Below are positions 1 to 7,901 of a stretch of DNA of 64,000 nt, one piece after another (position 1 is the first letter of the stretch; the number at the start of each line of letters is the position of its first letter). This DNA comes from Sideroxyarcus emersonii. Its GTDB lineage: Bacteria; Pseudomonadota; Gammaproteobacteria; Burkholderiales; Gallionellaceae. The DNA lies in contig NZ_AP023423.1 of the NCBI RefSeq assembly GCF_021654335.1, positions 1,487,001 to 1,551,000 on the forward strand. Direction: 5' to 3'. Made by a program: the position numbers and the translations under genes. The notes under the pieces were generated by a model. That model searched no databases and was not told the origin of the DNA. It saw only the letters and a list, made by a program, of their open reading frames with translations.

Positions 1-2
1 GC

Positions 3-290
3 CCGGTGTTTTCGCTGGACGCGGCCGGGAACCTGCACATGCGCTATACCGCGCGAACCCGCAGCATCGAGTGGAAGCAGGATAGCGCCACGGTGGCGGC
101 AGTCGCCGCATTGGAAAGGTTGCTGGCCTCTGACACCCCCCATGTCTTCAAGGCACATCTGGAGCCGGGCATGGGATTGCTATGCAACAACGTGCTGCAC
201 GACCGCTCAGCTTTTGTGGACGATCCGACCCATCCGCCGCGTTTGCTGTATCGCGCACGCTATCTGGATCGGATCAGCCTGGCCCGCTGA
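3..290 (+). CDS. TauD/TfdA-family Fe(II)/2-oxoglutarate dioxygenase, C-terminal fragment
   Basis: Only the C-terminal ~95 residues lie in the window; the gene starts upstream of base 1. The tail has the family's final signature: a His in LHDRSAF that would be the third iron ligand, followed about 15 residues later by RLLYRARY, whose Arg is in the position that binds the 2-oxoglutarate carboxylate. Enzymes of this family hydroxylate small organic substrates, for example releasing sulfite from taurine. The substrate cannot be told from the fragment. The next gene is convergent (minus strand). Confidence 0.7.
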   Translation, partial: PVFSLDAAGNLHMRYTARTRSIEWKQDSATVAAVAALERLLASDTPHVFKAHLEPGMGLLCNNVLHDRSAFVDDPTHPPRLLYRARYLDRISLAR

Positions 291-363
291 AAATCCCCCT
301 TGGGCACATCTTGACCATCCAGTTCCGCGTAGCACTGGTGTCAGTCCGATGCTGCCGCAGCTG

Positions 364-1329
364 TTACTTGCTGCCCACCCAGAAGTCGTAGCCCGCCTTC
401 AGGAATTCGTCGTGGGGTATGTAATGCGAACCATCGCACGAAAAAGTGAGGCCGACGATGCCGTTAAAGAGATTCAGGGTGCCCGAGCGCAGGTAGAACA
501 TGTCGTCCATGAAACGCAGTGCCCGGAATGAGTCCAGCACGGTACGTATCTGGTGGTGCGGCACCAGCGCATCGGACGGATAGGGAGTCTTGGGGTAGGC
601 AAGGCAGATATCCGGGTCGATCAGCGCATCGATATCCAGCAACCGGTATCGATATGGATCAGCCATCACCCAGACAACCGCACGGCTACTCGAAAAATGC
701 AGGATCACGTGGTACACGCCGTGATAAACCATCAACTCTTCGATCACCCCCAGGACAGTATCGATCTGCCGGTCCATGGCGCTCTCGACGCGTTTCTGGT
801 GGAAAACGCTGTCACGAATGGATGGGTCGCCCTTGAGCTGGCGCCAGAAGACCGGTTCTTCGTATAGCTTGTGGGTCAGTGGCAGGTCGCGCAAATCGAA
901 ATCGGTGGCGATGAATCCCAGTACCGCACCGGAAGGAGCGCGCACCACCTGGACCGCAGTCAGCGATGGGCGCCGCCCAAGCTGGCTGATATAAGCTTCC
1001 GAAAGCAATGCCCCCGCAATCGGCAGCACTTCGCTCATATAGGGACGTTTCGAGCGATCACGACCGATGGCTGTCTCGATCAGGCCTTCTGCGCTGGCAT
1101 TGCTGCTGATCTGTATTCCGCTGGTGTCCAGCGCATACAACGACCTGCCGTAAGGCAGCATCTTCAACCCTGCCGCCAGCACCCGATCAAGCTGCGCGCG
1201 ATCCGTCCAGACCGGCATGCATCGCGCCGCCAACTGCTGCAGCGGCTCCTGCAAAACATCGGAAAGTTCTTTGCGCTGGCGCGCGATGCTTTCCTGCAAT
1301 GTCACTGCCGCTTGCTCCATCTGCGTCAA
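364..1329 (-). CDS. PDC/Cache-type sensor domain protein, soluble
   Basis: 321 aa without a signal peptide or membrane segment. It begins with a Gln/Glu-rich helical stretch, followed by a region (about residues 45-150) that reads like a PDC/Cache sensor fold (GRSLYALDTSGIQISSN, then RPYMSEVLP, and AVLGFIATDFDLRDL near its end). A second region (about 190-320) has no motif I recognise. There is no kinase, cyclase, GGDEF or methyl-accepting module, so it would be a stand-alone ligand-sensing protein. Assignment rests on recognising the PDC pattern by eye; the ligand is unknown. It lies downstream of the C_GCAxxG_C_C gene on the same strand with an 89-bp gap. Confidence 0.5.
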   Translation of the reverse strand: MTQMEQAAVTLQESIARQRKELSDVLQEPLQQLAARCMPVWTDRAQLDRVLAAGLKMLPYGRSLYALDTSGIQISSNASAEGLIETAIGRDRSKRPYMSEVLPIAGALLSEAYISQLGRRPSLTAVQVVRAPSGAVLGFIATDFDLRDLPLTHKLYEEPVFWRQLKGDPSIRDSVFHQKRVESAMDRQIDTVLGVIEELMVYHGVYHVILHFSSSRAVVWVMADPYRYRLLDIDALIDPDICLAYPKTPYPSDALVPHHQIRTVLDSFRALRFMDDMFYLRSGTLNLFNGIVGLTFSCDGSHYIPHDEFLKAGYDFWVGSK

Positions 1330-1418
1330 TCTTCCGAATGGGCTGCTGGCGACATTTTCGCCAAATCATATTGCCTTGCTGTGACACCGGATATTCGGCA
1401 TATGCCCATCGAGCGCTC

Positions 1419-1901
1419 CTATAGCATCTCGACCACCCACTGCGTCACCGTGCCGGTGGCATGGGCACACTGCCGGCCCCTAGCCTCGTCGAAAGCCTTG
1501 TATTCGTCGACATTCCACATGTCGTAGGTACGCCCGGTGAACTGTTGCTGCAGCTGGCTGCAGGTGACACCGCCGAATTCCTCGCGAAAACGCTCGGTCA
1601 GTTCCTTCGCTTTCTTGAAATTGTTTATATAGCGCCCCTGGTCCAGCTTGTCCCGGTCGCGACCATATTTTGCGCTCAGCGCCAGAAGTCCGCCCGTGAG
1701 CGCCCCGCAGACGCCTTCGCCCAGCAGCCCGCCGCCGCCCGAAAGCCCATGGCTCGCCTTCACCGTCTGGTCGTCGATGCCACCGACGGTTTCCTGCACG
1801 GTCGCCAGCACGCACTGCGGACAACATCCGTAATCGAGTTCGTATCTGAGCGCTTTGGCATAAGCCTGTTCACCTAATGCCCGTTTCTGTTCGATGTCCA
1901 T
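1419..1901 (-). CDS. C_GCAxxG_C_C family redox protein
   Basis: 160 aa. The conserved cysteine/glycine pattern of the C_GCAxxG_C_C family is visible: CCPQC near residue 25-30, then a Gly-rich stretch ending GVCGALTGG around residue 65, then a later VTCSQL and a final Cys. The family is thought to bind an iron-sulfur cluster or take part in redox/sulfur chemistry, but its function is not settled. I chose the ATG at 1901 rather than the upstream GTG at 1910 because GAGGTG sits 6 nt before it. It stands downstream of the FadL-like gene and its terminator, so it probably has its own promoter. Confidence 0.7.
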   Translation of the reverse strand: MDIEQKRALGEQAYAKALRYELDYGCCPQCVLATVQETVGGIDDQTVKASHGLSGGGGLLGEGVCGALTGGLLALSAKYGRDRDKLDQGRYINNFKKAKELTERFREEFGGVTCSQLQQQFTGRTYDMWNVDEYKAFDEARGRQCAHATGTVTQWVVEML

Positions 1902-2000
1902 GATTAGCACCTCACAATATTAGAAATTGCTAATTCATAATACGTCCGGCCAGATGCATACGCAATGAATTTTGTACTAATTATCCACTTGGCAAAATAA

Positions 2001-2025
2001 AAAAGCCCGCCAAGGGCGGGCTTTT
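2001..2025 (-). terminator. Rho-independent terminator downstream of the FadL-like gene
   Basis: An 11-bp inverted repeat AAAAGCCCGCC / GGCGGGCTTTT with a 3-nt loop. Read on the minus strand it is followed by TTTTTTATTTT, so it ends transcription of the porin gene whose stop lies 25 bp upstream. Confidence 0.85.
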
Positions 2026-2049
2026 CATCGTTGCCAGTACTGCTTTCAA

Positions 2050-3276
2050 CTACCAGCCGTAAGCAATGCCAATCGAATCTTCCGACATGGTGAGGTTCGC
2101 GCTGCCACCGCCAAAAGCTGCCATAGAATTCGGCCCGTTGACGGTCTTCTTGAATGCGTGCATGTAACCCACGGTGATCTCGGACTTGTCCGGACGTACA
2201 AAGGTAGCCCCCAATGTCAGGTGATCCTGCACCACACCCGGTGCCAGAATATTGAACATGGTCTGGCTGGCAGGGATCTGCTGGTTATTGTGGCTGAAAC
2301 CGGCACGTAGCGTCAGGGTCGAACTGACTGCCTGGCTCACACCGATCTTGAGCACCGTCATGTCCTGCCAGCCGAAACCCATGCCGTTATTGGCACCCAG
2401 CGGACCGCCTTGGGAAACGGTATTGGCCACAGAAGCGACCCCACTGTACTTGATCTGCTTGACGTCGAAAGCGACGGTAGTCGCCGGAGCGGCCTTTACT
2501 GCGATACCTACGCCGTAGTTAGCCGGTATATCGAAGCCGCCCTGTTCGGCAAACAAGCCGCTGTATTTGCTGAGCTTGCTCATGCTGGTCTTGGGCTGGT
2601 AGGCCGCGCCCAAGGTGATTGCCGAGGTGACCTCGCCGATCCAACCCAACTTGACGCCTACGCCGGTGGAAGTATCTGTGCCGTTATTGGTAACCGCAGC
2701 TTGATTGCTCGACGAAGGCTGAAATGCTTGAAGTCCTGTAGCAGAGAAGGTCTGATAAACCAGATTCAGCGAAACACCGATGGAGTTGCTAGGATTCAGC
2801 TTCATGGACCAGGTCGGAGCGATGAAAAGCTGCGACATATTGATACCAGCTGGGCCTGCGCCGTTAAACATATTATTGTTGTACTGAGTGTTCATGCCAC
2901 CGTTGCCGTACACCGAGACGCCCAGTGAGGTGTTGTTATTCACCATCTTGTTGTAGCCGAACTCGGGGATCAGGAAATTTGCCCGGCCGTTACCATCAAA
3001 CGTGCCATTCTTGAAACCAGGGCTACCCGAAACTTCAGCACTTCTGTCTGGCCTAAAAAGGCTAATTCCCATATCAATACGATCACCCACCATCACCATG
3101 CCTGCTGGATTGTTGGCAGCTGCGATCGCATCCTGCGGCAGAGCAATCCCCACACCTGCCATGCCGATCGATTTCATGCCGTAGCCATCCGAGAAGTAAC
3201 CATCGGTGGCATACGCCAACGGTGATGCGATCAATCCAAATGAAGCCAGCGTAGCTACGATCTTCTTGATTCTCAT
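2050..3276 (-). CDS. FadL/OmpP1/TodX-family outer-membrane transport protein
   Basis: 408 aa with a Sec signal peptide (MRIKKIVATLASFGLIASPLAYA) and a mature N-terminus TDGYFSDGYGMKSIGMAG that matches the hatch region of the FadL family, where the N-terminal plug carries hydrophobic substrates. The body alternates short beta-strand-like stretches with Asn/Gly loops and ends in an aromatic residue (YGW) as expected for a BAM substrate. A Shine-Dalgarno run (AGGGAGAGAG) precedes the ATG. The family moves hydrophobic molecules across the outer membrane. Here it follows tusA-dsrE2, which invites the idea that it handles hydrophobic sulfur compounds; that is inference only. Confidence 0.85.
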   Translation of the reverse strand: MRIKKIVATLASFGLIASPLAYATDGYFSDGYGMKSIGMAGVGIALPQDAIAAANNPAGMVMVGDRIDMGISLFRPDRSAEVSGSPGFKNGTFDGNGRANFLIPEFGYNKMVNNNTSLGVSVYGNGGMNTQYNNNMFNGAGPAGINMSQLFIAPTWSMKLNPSNSIGVSLNLVYQTFSATGLQAFQPSSSNQAAVTNNGTDTSTGVGVKLGWIGEVTSAITLGAAYQPKTSMSKLSKYSGLFAEQGGFDIPANYGVGIAVKAAPATTVAFDVKQIKYSGVASVANTVSQGGPLGANNGMGFGWQDMTVLKIGVSQAVSSTLTLRAGFSHNNQQIPASQTMFNILAPGVVQDHLTLGATFVRPDKSEITVGYMHAFKKTVNGPNSMAAFGGGSANLTMSEDSIGIAYGW

Positions 3277-3343
3277 GCGTCTCTCTCCCTAGTTATTATG
3301 GATACCCGAATGGCATCTCAAGATACAACCACTGCTAATCTAA

Positions 3344-3814
3344 TCAAACGAACAGACAGATATCGGTATCCCCGGCAAAGCCCATGAAGGTCGCTGCACC
3401 ACCGTATTCGACCTGATCGATGAACTCGCTCTTTTCGAATTCGAACAGATCGACCGTCATCTGGCAGGCGATGAACTTCACGTCCGCTTCCAGACACAGA
3501 TCGCGCAGTTCCTCCAGGGAAGCGACTCCGTGCTTCTTCAGCTTCTGCTTCATCATCATGGTCGCCATGGATTCCATTCCGGGCAGCATCTGCACCATCA
3601 CCGGCATCGGTATCGGCATCGGCATGGCCGGATTCGCCAGCGGGCTGATCATCACGCTGGACAGATCCTTGCGCAGCAATTGCAGGCCATAGAATGTGAA
3701 GAAGATCTGTACGTCGTAACCCAGCGCGGCAGCGGTGGAGCCCAAAATAAACGGCGGATACGCCATGTCCAGAGTGCCTTTGGTGGCGATGATCGCCATT
3801 TTCTTGGTTGCCAT
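3344..3814 (-). CDS. dsrE2: DsrE2-type sulfur-carrier protein
   Basis: 156 aa of the DsrE/DsrF/DsrH-like superfamily. The N-terminal KKMAIIATKGTLDMAYPPFIL and the late motif FIACQMTVDLFEF, which contains the conserved Cys thought to carry persulfide, are typical of DsrE2. Between them is a Pro/Met-rich hydrophobic segment (PAMPMPIPMPVMVQMLPGM, about residues 62-80) that may insert in or lie on the membrane. In sulfur oxidisers DsrE2 is commonly encoded with TusA and a rhodanese and relays sulfane sulfur toward cytoplasmic oxidation. Here tusA is 37 bp upstream; the window's rhodanese is separate (19.0-19.4 kb). The start has AAGGGGC 7 nt upstream. Confidence 0.88.
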   Translation of the reverse strand: MATKKMAIIATKGTLDMAYPPFILGSTAAALGYDVQIFFTFYGLQLLRKDLSSVMISPLANPAMPMPIPMPVMVQMLPGMESMATMMMKQKLKKHGVASLEELRDLCLEADVKFIACQMTVDLFEFEKSEFIDQVEYGGAATFMGFAGDTDICLFV

Positions 3815-3851
3815 GCTTGCCCCTTGTTCTATTGGTTGGAGGTGATAAGAC

Positions 3852-4079
3852 TTACTTCTTCTTCACGTAAAACACGTATTCGCCATTCGCCTCTTCCTGG
3901 CTCAGCAGCGGATTGCCGGTTTGCTCGGCAAATGCAGCCATGTCCTTGACCGAACCGCAATCGGTCGAAATGACCTTGAGCACCTGGTTCGAAGTCATTT
4001 CGGCCAGCGCCTTCTTGGTCTTCACGATAGGCAATGGGCAGGACATACCGCGTGCGTTCAGCTCTTTATCGAAATTCAT
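3852..4079 (-). CDS. tusA: TusA sulfur-carrier protein
   Basis: 75 aa, the usual TusA length. The catalytic CPxP motif (SCPLP, Cys14) follows the NARGMSCPLPIVKTKKAL pattern of the family; this Cys carries persulfide sulfur. I start at the ATG at 4079, with GGGAGAAG 5 nt upstream, rather than at the GTG at 4094. In sulfur oxidisers TusA hands sulfur to DsrE2 or to the Dsr/sHdr machinery. The gene is first of a likely tusA-dsrE2(-fadL) unit. Its 232-bp upstream region holds the tandem palindromes described separately. Confidence 0.93.
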   Translation of the reverse strand: MNFDKELNARGMSCPLPIVKTKKALAEMTSNQVLKVISTDCGSVKDMAAFAEQTGNPLLSQEEANGEYVFYVKKK

Positions 4080-4174
4080 TGTTTCTTCTCCCACGAGTTG
4101 TTTATAAATTTAAAGTGCGATGCTGCACTAAATCCTGAGTGGCATTATAGGGATATGCAAGCCTGCAGCGTCCA

Positions 4175-4213
4175 TAGCCACCAAGGGTAAAATCGGATAG
4201 CCCATTAGGGTTA
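4175..4213. promoter_or_regulatory. Tandem 7-2-7 inverted repeats upstream of tusA (putative NarL-type operator)
   Basis: Two palindromes: TAGCCAC-ca-AGGGTAA (4175-4190) and TAGCCCA-tt-AGGGTTA (4198-4213), 23 bp centre to centre. They lie 96-134 bp upstream of the tusA start. Related tandem pairs occur in the soeA/sat and YfcE-like/histidine-kinase intergenic regions. The 7-2-7 layout is that of NarL-family regulators, and the half-site resembles, but is not identical to, the E. coli NarL heptamer. Binding is inferred. Confidence 0.55.
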
Positions 4214-4310
4214 TCTTTAAGCATCCGCTTATAAAGGTGTTGCCGACGACGCAAATTGCCTCACACCTCAAGCAAACCTCCGATTTATTCAGCCTCGAAA
4301 TCCATGCTGC

Positions 4311-6008
4311 TCAAACATCGACAACCTGCTGGTCCAGGCGCTGGCACAGCCCTTCGAGCGCCTGCTTGTCTGTCGCAAAGATATTCTCCTTGCCGATCTT
4401 GTCAGTCAAGCCCGTTCGATCCATCACATCGGAGACTTGCTTCTTCAGCCCGCTGAAGGCGAGCTTGATCCCGCTGCTCTTGAATCGATCCAGCAGGTTA
4501 CTAAGCATCTCGATACCGGAGGCATCAATCTCATTGATACCGCTGGACTGGACCAGAATGCAGGAAAGCTCCGGATTCTCCCGCTCCAGTTTAAGCAGCG
4601 CATCTTCGAAATATGAAACGTTCACGAAGCGCATCGCACCATCGAAACGGATCGCCCCCAGCCTGGGATGCAAGGGAGGCAGGTTATGACGGATCGCATC
4701 GCGCAGGGTCTCGTCGCTGTGCAAGCCCAATACCGCCACCCGGGGACGCATCATGCGATAGAGCAAAAGCGACAGGGACAGGATGATGCCGGTGAGAATG
4801 CCGTTCTGGATGTTCGGCGCGAACGCAAGGGTCGCAAAGAAGGTCACCACTGCGGCAAGGCCGTCGTCCCTGTTGGCCCGCCATGCATGCTTGATCGACT
4901 GGACGTTGATCAGATTCAGCACGGCCATCATGATGATCGCGGCCAGCACCGGTTTGGGCAAATGGTATAGCAACGAGGTGAAGAAGATCAGGGTGAGCAG
5001 CACAAATGCCGCCGAAATCAACGACGAGAGCGGCGTCCTGGCATCGGAGGCAAGGTTCAGCGCCGACCGGGAAAACGATCCGCTCACCGGCATCGATTGG
5101 CTGAAAGCGGCTGCAACCTTGGCCAATCCCTGCCCGATCAGTTCCTTGTTCTCATCCCATGGCTGGCGCGTCTTGATGGCGATCACCTTGCAGCTCGACA
5201 TCGCCTCCATGAAACTGATCAGGGCGATCACAAAACCAGCCGGCAAAAGCGCAATAGTCGCATGCCAATCCAGCGGCGGCAGGCTCAAGGTCGGCAGCCC
5301 CTGCGGTACGGCCCCCACTACCCTGCCCCCAAGGCCGGCATAGTCAATCTCGTAGCTGCCCCAGGTCAATGAAGCTACGGTAATCAGCACGCCAGGCAAC
5401 TTCGGCGCATATTTTTTGAAGCCGAGCAACAGCAGGATCGCAACCACGCCGAAGCCCAGAGACAATGCATGCGCGGTGTCGATATGCATGACCACCCGGC
5501 TGATATCGAGCAGGAAATGCTCCGATTGTGCGGCCGGGATGCCCAACAATGTCGGCAGCTGCGACAAACCGATGATCAGAGCCGCGGCGTTGATGAAGCC
5601 CATCAGCACCGGGTTAGACAGGAAATTGAGCAGGATGCCTATGCGCAACACGCCGAAAGCGATCTGGAATATCCCGGAGATCAATGCCAGCAGGATGGCA
5701 TAGGAGTAGAACAGGTCGCTGCCGTGCGCCGCAAGCGGCGCGATGCTGGCGGCTGTCAACAGCGACGTCATGGCGACCGGCCCAGTCGACAGTTGGTTGG
5801 AAGAGCCGAACAGAGCACCGATCACCGTGGGAATCAGGGCTGCGTATAACCCGTAATAGGCCGGCACGCCGGCCAGCTGGGCATAGGCCAAAGACTGCGG
5901 AATCGCAACCAGCGAGACGGTAATGCCCGCCAGCAGATCGGCCTTGACTGTGCCGGCCCGCATATCGAAACGGCTGGTGAAATTGCGCCAGTAAGCCTGC
6001 AGGTTCAT
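4311..6008 (-). CDS. SulP-family inorganic anion transporter with STAS domain
   Basis: 565 aa. The N-terminal ~420 residues are a multi-spanning membrane region with the SulP signature around residues 25-60 (DLLAGITVSLVAIPQSLAYAQ, then GLYAALIPTVIGALFGSS). A C-terminal STAS domain (about 440-560) includes ILVQSSGINEIDASGIEML. The family carries sulfate, bicarbonate and other anions, often as an H+ or Na+ symporter or as an exchanger. It starts 61 bp after the soeC stop, so it is probably the fourth gene of the soe operon, where moving sulfate (the end product) or bicarbonate would make sense. The substrate is not decided by the sequence. Confidence 0.9.
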   Translation of the reverse strand: MNLQAYWRNFTSRFDMRAGTVKADLLAGITVSLVAIPQSLAYAQLAGVPAYYGLYAALIPTVIGALFGSSNQLSTGPVAMTSLLTAASIAPLAAHGSDLFYSYAILLALISGIFQIAFGVLRIGILLNFLSNPVLMGFINAAALIIGLSQLPTLLGIPAAQSEHFLLDISRVVMHIDTAHALSLGFGVVAILLLLGFKKYAPKLPGVLITVASLTWGSYEIDYAGLGGRVVGAVPQGLPTLSLPPLDWHATIALLPAGFVIALISFMEAMSSCKVIAIKTRQPWDENKELIGQGLAKVAAAFSQSMPVSGSFSRSALNLASDARTPLSSLISAAFVLLTLIFFTSLLYHLPKPVLAAIIMMAVLNLINVQSIKHAWRANRDDGLAAVVTFFATLAFAPNIQNGILTGIILSLSLLLYRMMRPRVAVLGLHSDETLRDAIRHNLPPLHPRLGAIRFDGAMRFVNVSYFEDALLKLERENPELSCILVQSSGINEIDASGIEMLSNLLDRFKSSGIKLAFSGLKKQVSDVMDRTGLTDKIGKENIFATDKQALEGLCQRLDQQVVDV

Positions 6009-6069
6009 TTATTCGCCTCCGCCATCATCGATGCAGCCTGCCTTCACATTTGCCAGTCGTCTATCAGCA

Positions 6070-7038
6070 TCAGACGCATTGATAATAAAGGTTCTGTGGA
6101 TGGTTGGCTTGCGCAAAGAAGAACCAGCGCTCCGCCAGCAGGCCGATATATTGAAGCACGAACGCAAAACCGAGCAATGACGGTGTGGACATTCCCAGCG
6201 CCAGCAAGGCAAGCGGGGCCGCAAAAGCCAGCAGCAGGAATACCGGCTTGATCGTCCGCAGGAACGCTGGACTCTTGCCATGGAAAAATTCGCGTGTATT
6301 GAAAGAGCCTCCCATAGCGCCCATCGAGCGCTGTACGATGTGCGGATGCTTCACGCCGATGGCAGTCTGCATCGTCGATTTGGGTTTCAGACGGGCATTG
6401 CGCACCAGCGATGCAGTGCGCCCGACAAAGGCCAGCAATGTGATAATGATCGCCCAGCCGACAAAGAAATGAGTCTGCGACGGAGCGGCAGAAGCCGCAT
6501 AGAACGAAGCCAGGATGAATCCCGATGAGCCGCCAAGCAGGATGTAGTTGATGACCGTCAGCGGCGAGTTCCACTCGCGCAGGAATCGCAGGCAAGCGTA
6601 GATCATGCCGGTACAGATGAACAGCAAAAACGCCAGCAGCGTTCCAATGGTGCCGATCACGATGGACAGATCGATCAGCAAGCCGCTGGGCAAAGTCACG
6701 ATCTCAGGCCGATAACCGGCCAGGTGCGACAGTCCGAACAGGAAGACTACGCCCATGAACACGGGCAACACGATCACTTCGCGCGACAACCAGGAAGTGC
6801 GCCACTGCGTGGCCGAACGCCACGCGCGTTCCGGGCGCCCTAGGTGGAAGAACGAGGCGATCAGGCCGCAAGCCAGAAACAGCAGGGCCAGTGTGCTGCC
6901 ATAGCCATAAAAAGCATCGGACTGCATCGGCAGCAAGCCGAACAGCGCATAGGACTGGTGTGTGAACAACGCGAGGAACAGGCCCTGCCCGGCTCCCAGC
7001 AGCGTTGTCAGAAAGATCACGGAAAAAGCTGGCTTCAT
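6070..7038 (-). CDS. soeC: Sulfite dehydrogenase membrane anchor subunit (DmsC/NrfD type)
   Basis: 322 aa, hydrophobic, with about eight transmembrane helices, in the DmsC-like anchor family (N-terminus MKPAFSVIFLTTLLGAGQGLFLALFTHQ; FLACGLIASFFHLGRPERAWRS in the second loop). It would anchor SoeAB on the cytoplasmic face of the membrane and pass electrons from sulfite to the quinone pool. It follows soeB with a ~97-bp gap. Naming relies on the A-B-C gene order and the sulfur context; related anchors serve DMSO, polysulfide and tetrathionate enzymes. Confidence 0.82.
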   Translation of the reverse strand: MKPAFSVIFLTTLLGAGQGLFLALFTHQSYALFGLLPMQSDAFYGYGSTLALLFLACGLIASFFHLGRPERAWRSATQWRTSWLSREVIVLPVFMGVVFLFGLSHLAGYRPEIVTLPSGLLIDLSIVIGTIGTLLAFLLFICTGMIYACLRFLREWNSPLTVINYILLGGSSGFILASFYAASAAPSQTHFFVGWAIIITLLAFVGRTASLVRNARLKPKSTMQTAIGVKHPHIVQRSMGAMGGSFNTREFFHGKSPAFLRTIKPVFLLLAFAAPLALLALGMSTPSLLGFAFVLQYIGLLAERWFFFAQANHPQNLYYQCV

Positions 7039-7135
7039 AGTTTTCGCTCAATCAAGTTACTTATCTACACCCAAAATGACCAGGCACTTTGGGGATTACA
7101 GAATGCCGCAGGACGGATCATGCCGGAAGTCATCC

Positions 7136-7867
7136 TTACCAGGCAGACGCATCGTCCATGGACGACTCGCCCTTGCCCGGCTTGGGCAGCAGGCCATCCA
7201 CCTTGAGCGGGTTATCCGCTCGCTCCAGTTCGTCCTCGTGTATCTTGAGCTTGGTCTTGCGCCGCGGCAGATAATGGTTGGCCGGATGAGTGCCCCACTC
7301 CGGCATCAGGGCATAGCCGCCGTCTTCGCGGATCGCCTGCGATACCGCCGATTCCGGATCGTGGATATCGCCGAACAGACGCGCGCTGGTCGGGCAAGCC
7401 TTCACGCAGGACGGCTTGCGGTCGATCTCGGCCAGGGACTGATCGTAGATGCGATCCACGCACAAGGTGCACTTCTTCATCACCTTCTGCTTCTCGTCGA
7501 ATTCGCGTGCGCCATACGGACAAGCCCAGGTGCAATACTTGCAGCCGATACACTTGTCGTAATCCACCAGCACGATGCCGTCTTCCTTGCGCTTGTAAGA
7601 TGCACCGGTCGGGCACACCGGCACGCAGGGCGGATCTTCGCAGTGCAGGCAGGACTTGGGGAAGTGCAGCGTTTCGCTGTGCGGAAACTGGCCGATCTCG
7701 AAAGTCTGCACGCGATTGAAGAAGGTGCCGGTCGGATCGGCCTCGTAAGGACGTTCATCGCACAAAGGTCCGGCGGAACCGGAGGTATTCCATTCCTTGC
7801 AGCTGGTCACGCAGGCATGACAACCCACGCAGACGTTGAGGTCGATGACCAATGCGAGCTGAGTCAT
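7136..7867 (-). CDS. soeB: Sulfite dehydrogenase iron-sulfur subunit
   Basis: 243 aa with the four [4Fe-4S] cysteine sets of DmsB/PhsB-type electron-transfer subunits: C13-C16-C19-C23 (VCVGCHACVTSC), then CLHCEDPPCVPVC, CIGCKYCTWAC, and KKCTLC plus CVKAC. No Tat signal, as expected for a cytoplasm-facing complex. The start is the ATG at 7867, where MTQLALVIDLN aligns with the family and GAGAGG is upstream; the longer reading frame to 7936 adds an unlikely leader. The protein would wire the SoeA molybdenum centre to the SoeC quinone site. Confidence 0.88.
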   Translation of the reverse strand: MTQLALVIDLNVCVGCHACVTSCKEWNTSGSAGPLCDERPYEADPTGTFFNRVQTFEIGQFPHSETLHFPKSCLHCEDPPCVPVCPTGASYKRKEDGIVLVDYDKCIGCKYCTWACPYGAREFDEKQKVMKKCTLCVDRIYDQSLAEIDRKPSCVKACPTSARLFGDIHDPESAVSQAIREDGGYALMPEWGTHPANHYLPRRKTKLKIHEDELERADNPLKVDGLLPKPGKGESSMDDASAW

Positions 7868-7901
7868 AGCGAACCTCTCGATTTGATGTGTCGGGGTTGG
7901 A

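Noticed and set aside
3302..3318. ATACCCG-aa-TGGCATC upstream of the FadL-like gene as a further NarL-type site
   Set aside because: Only the CCC/TGG core fits, there is no tandem partner, and it lies just 26 bp before the start codon.
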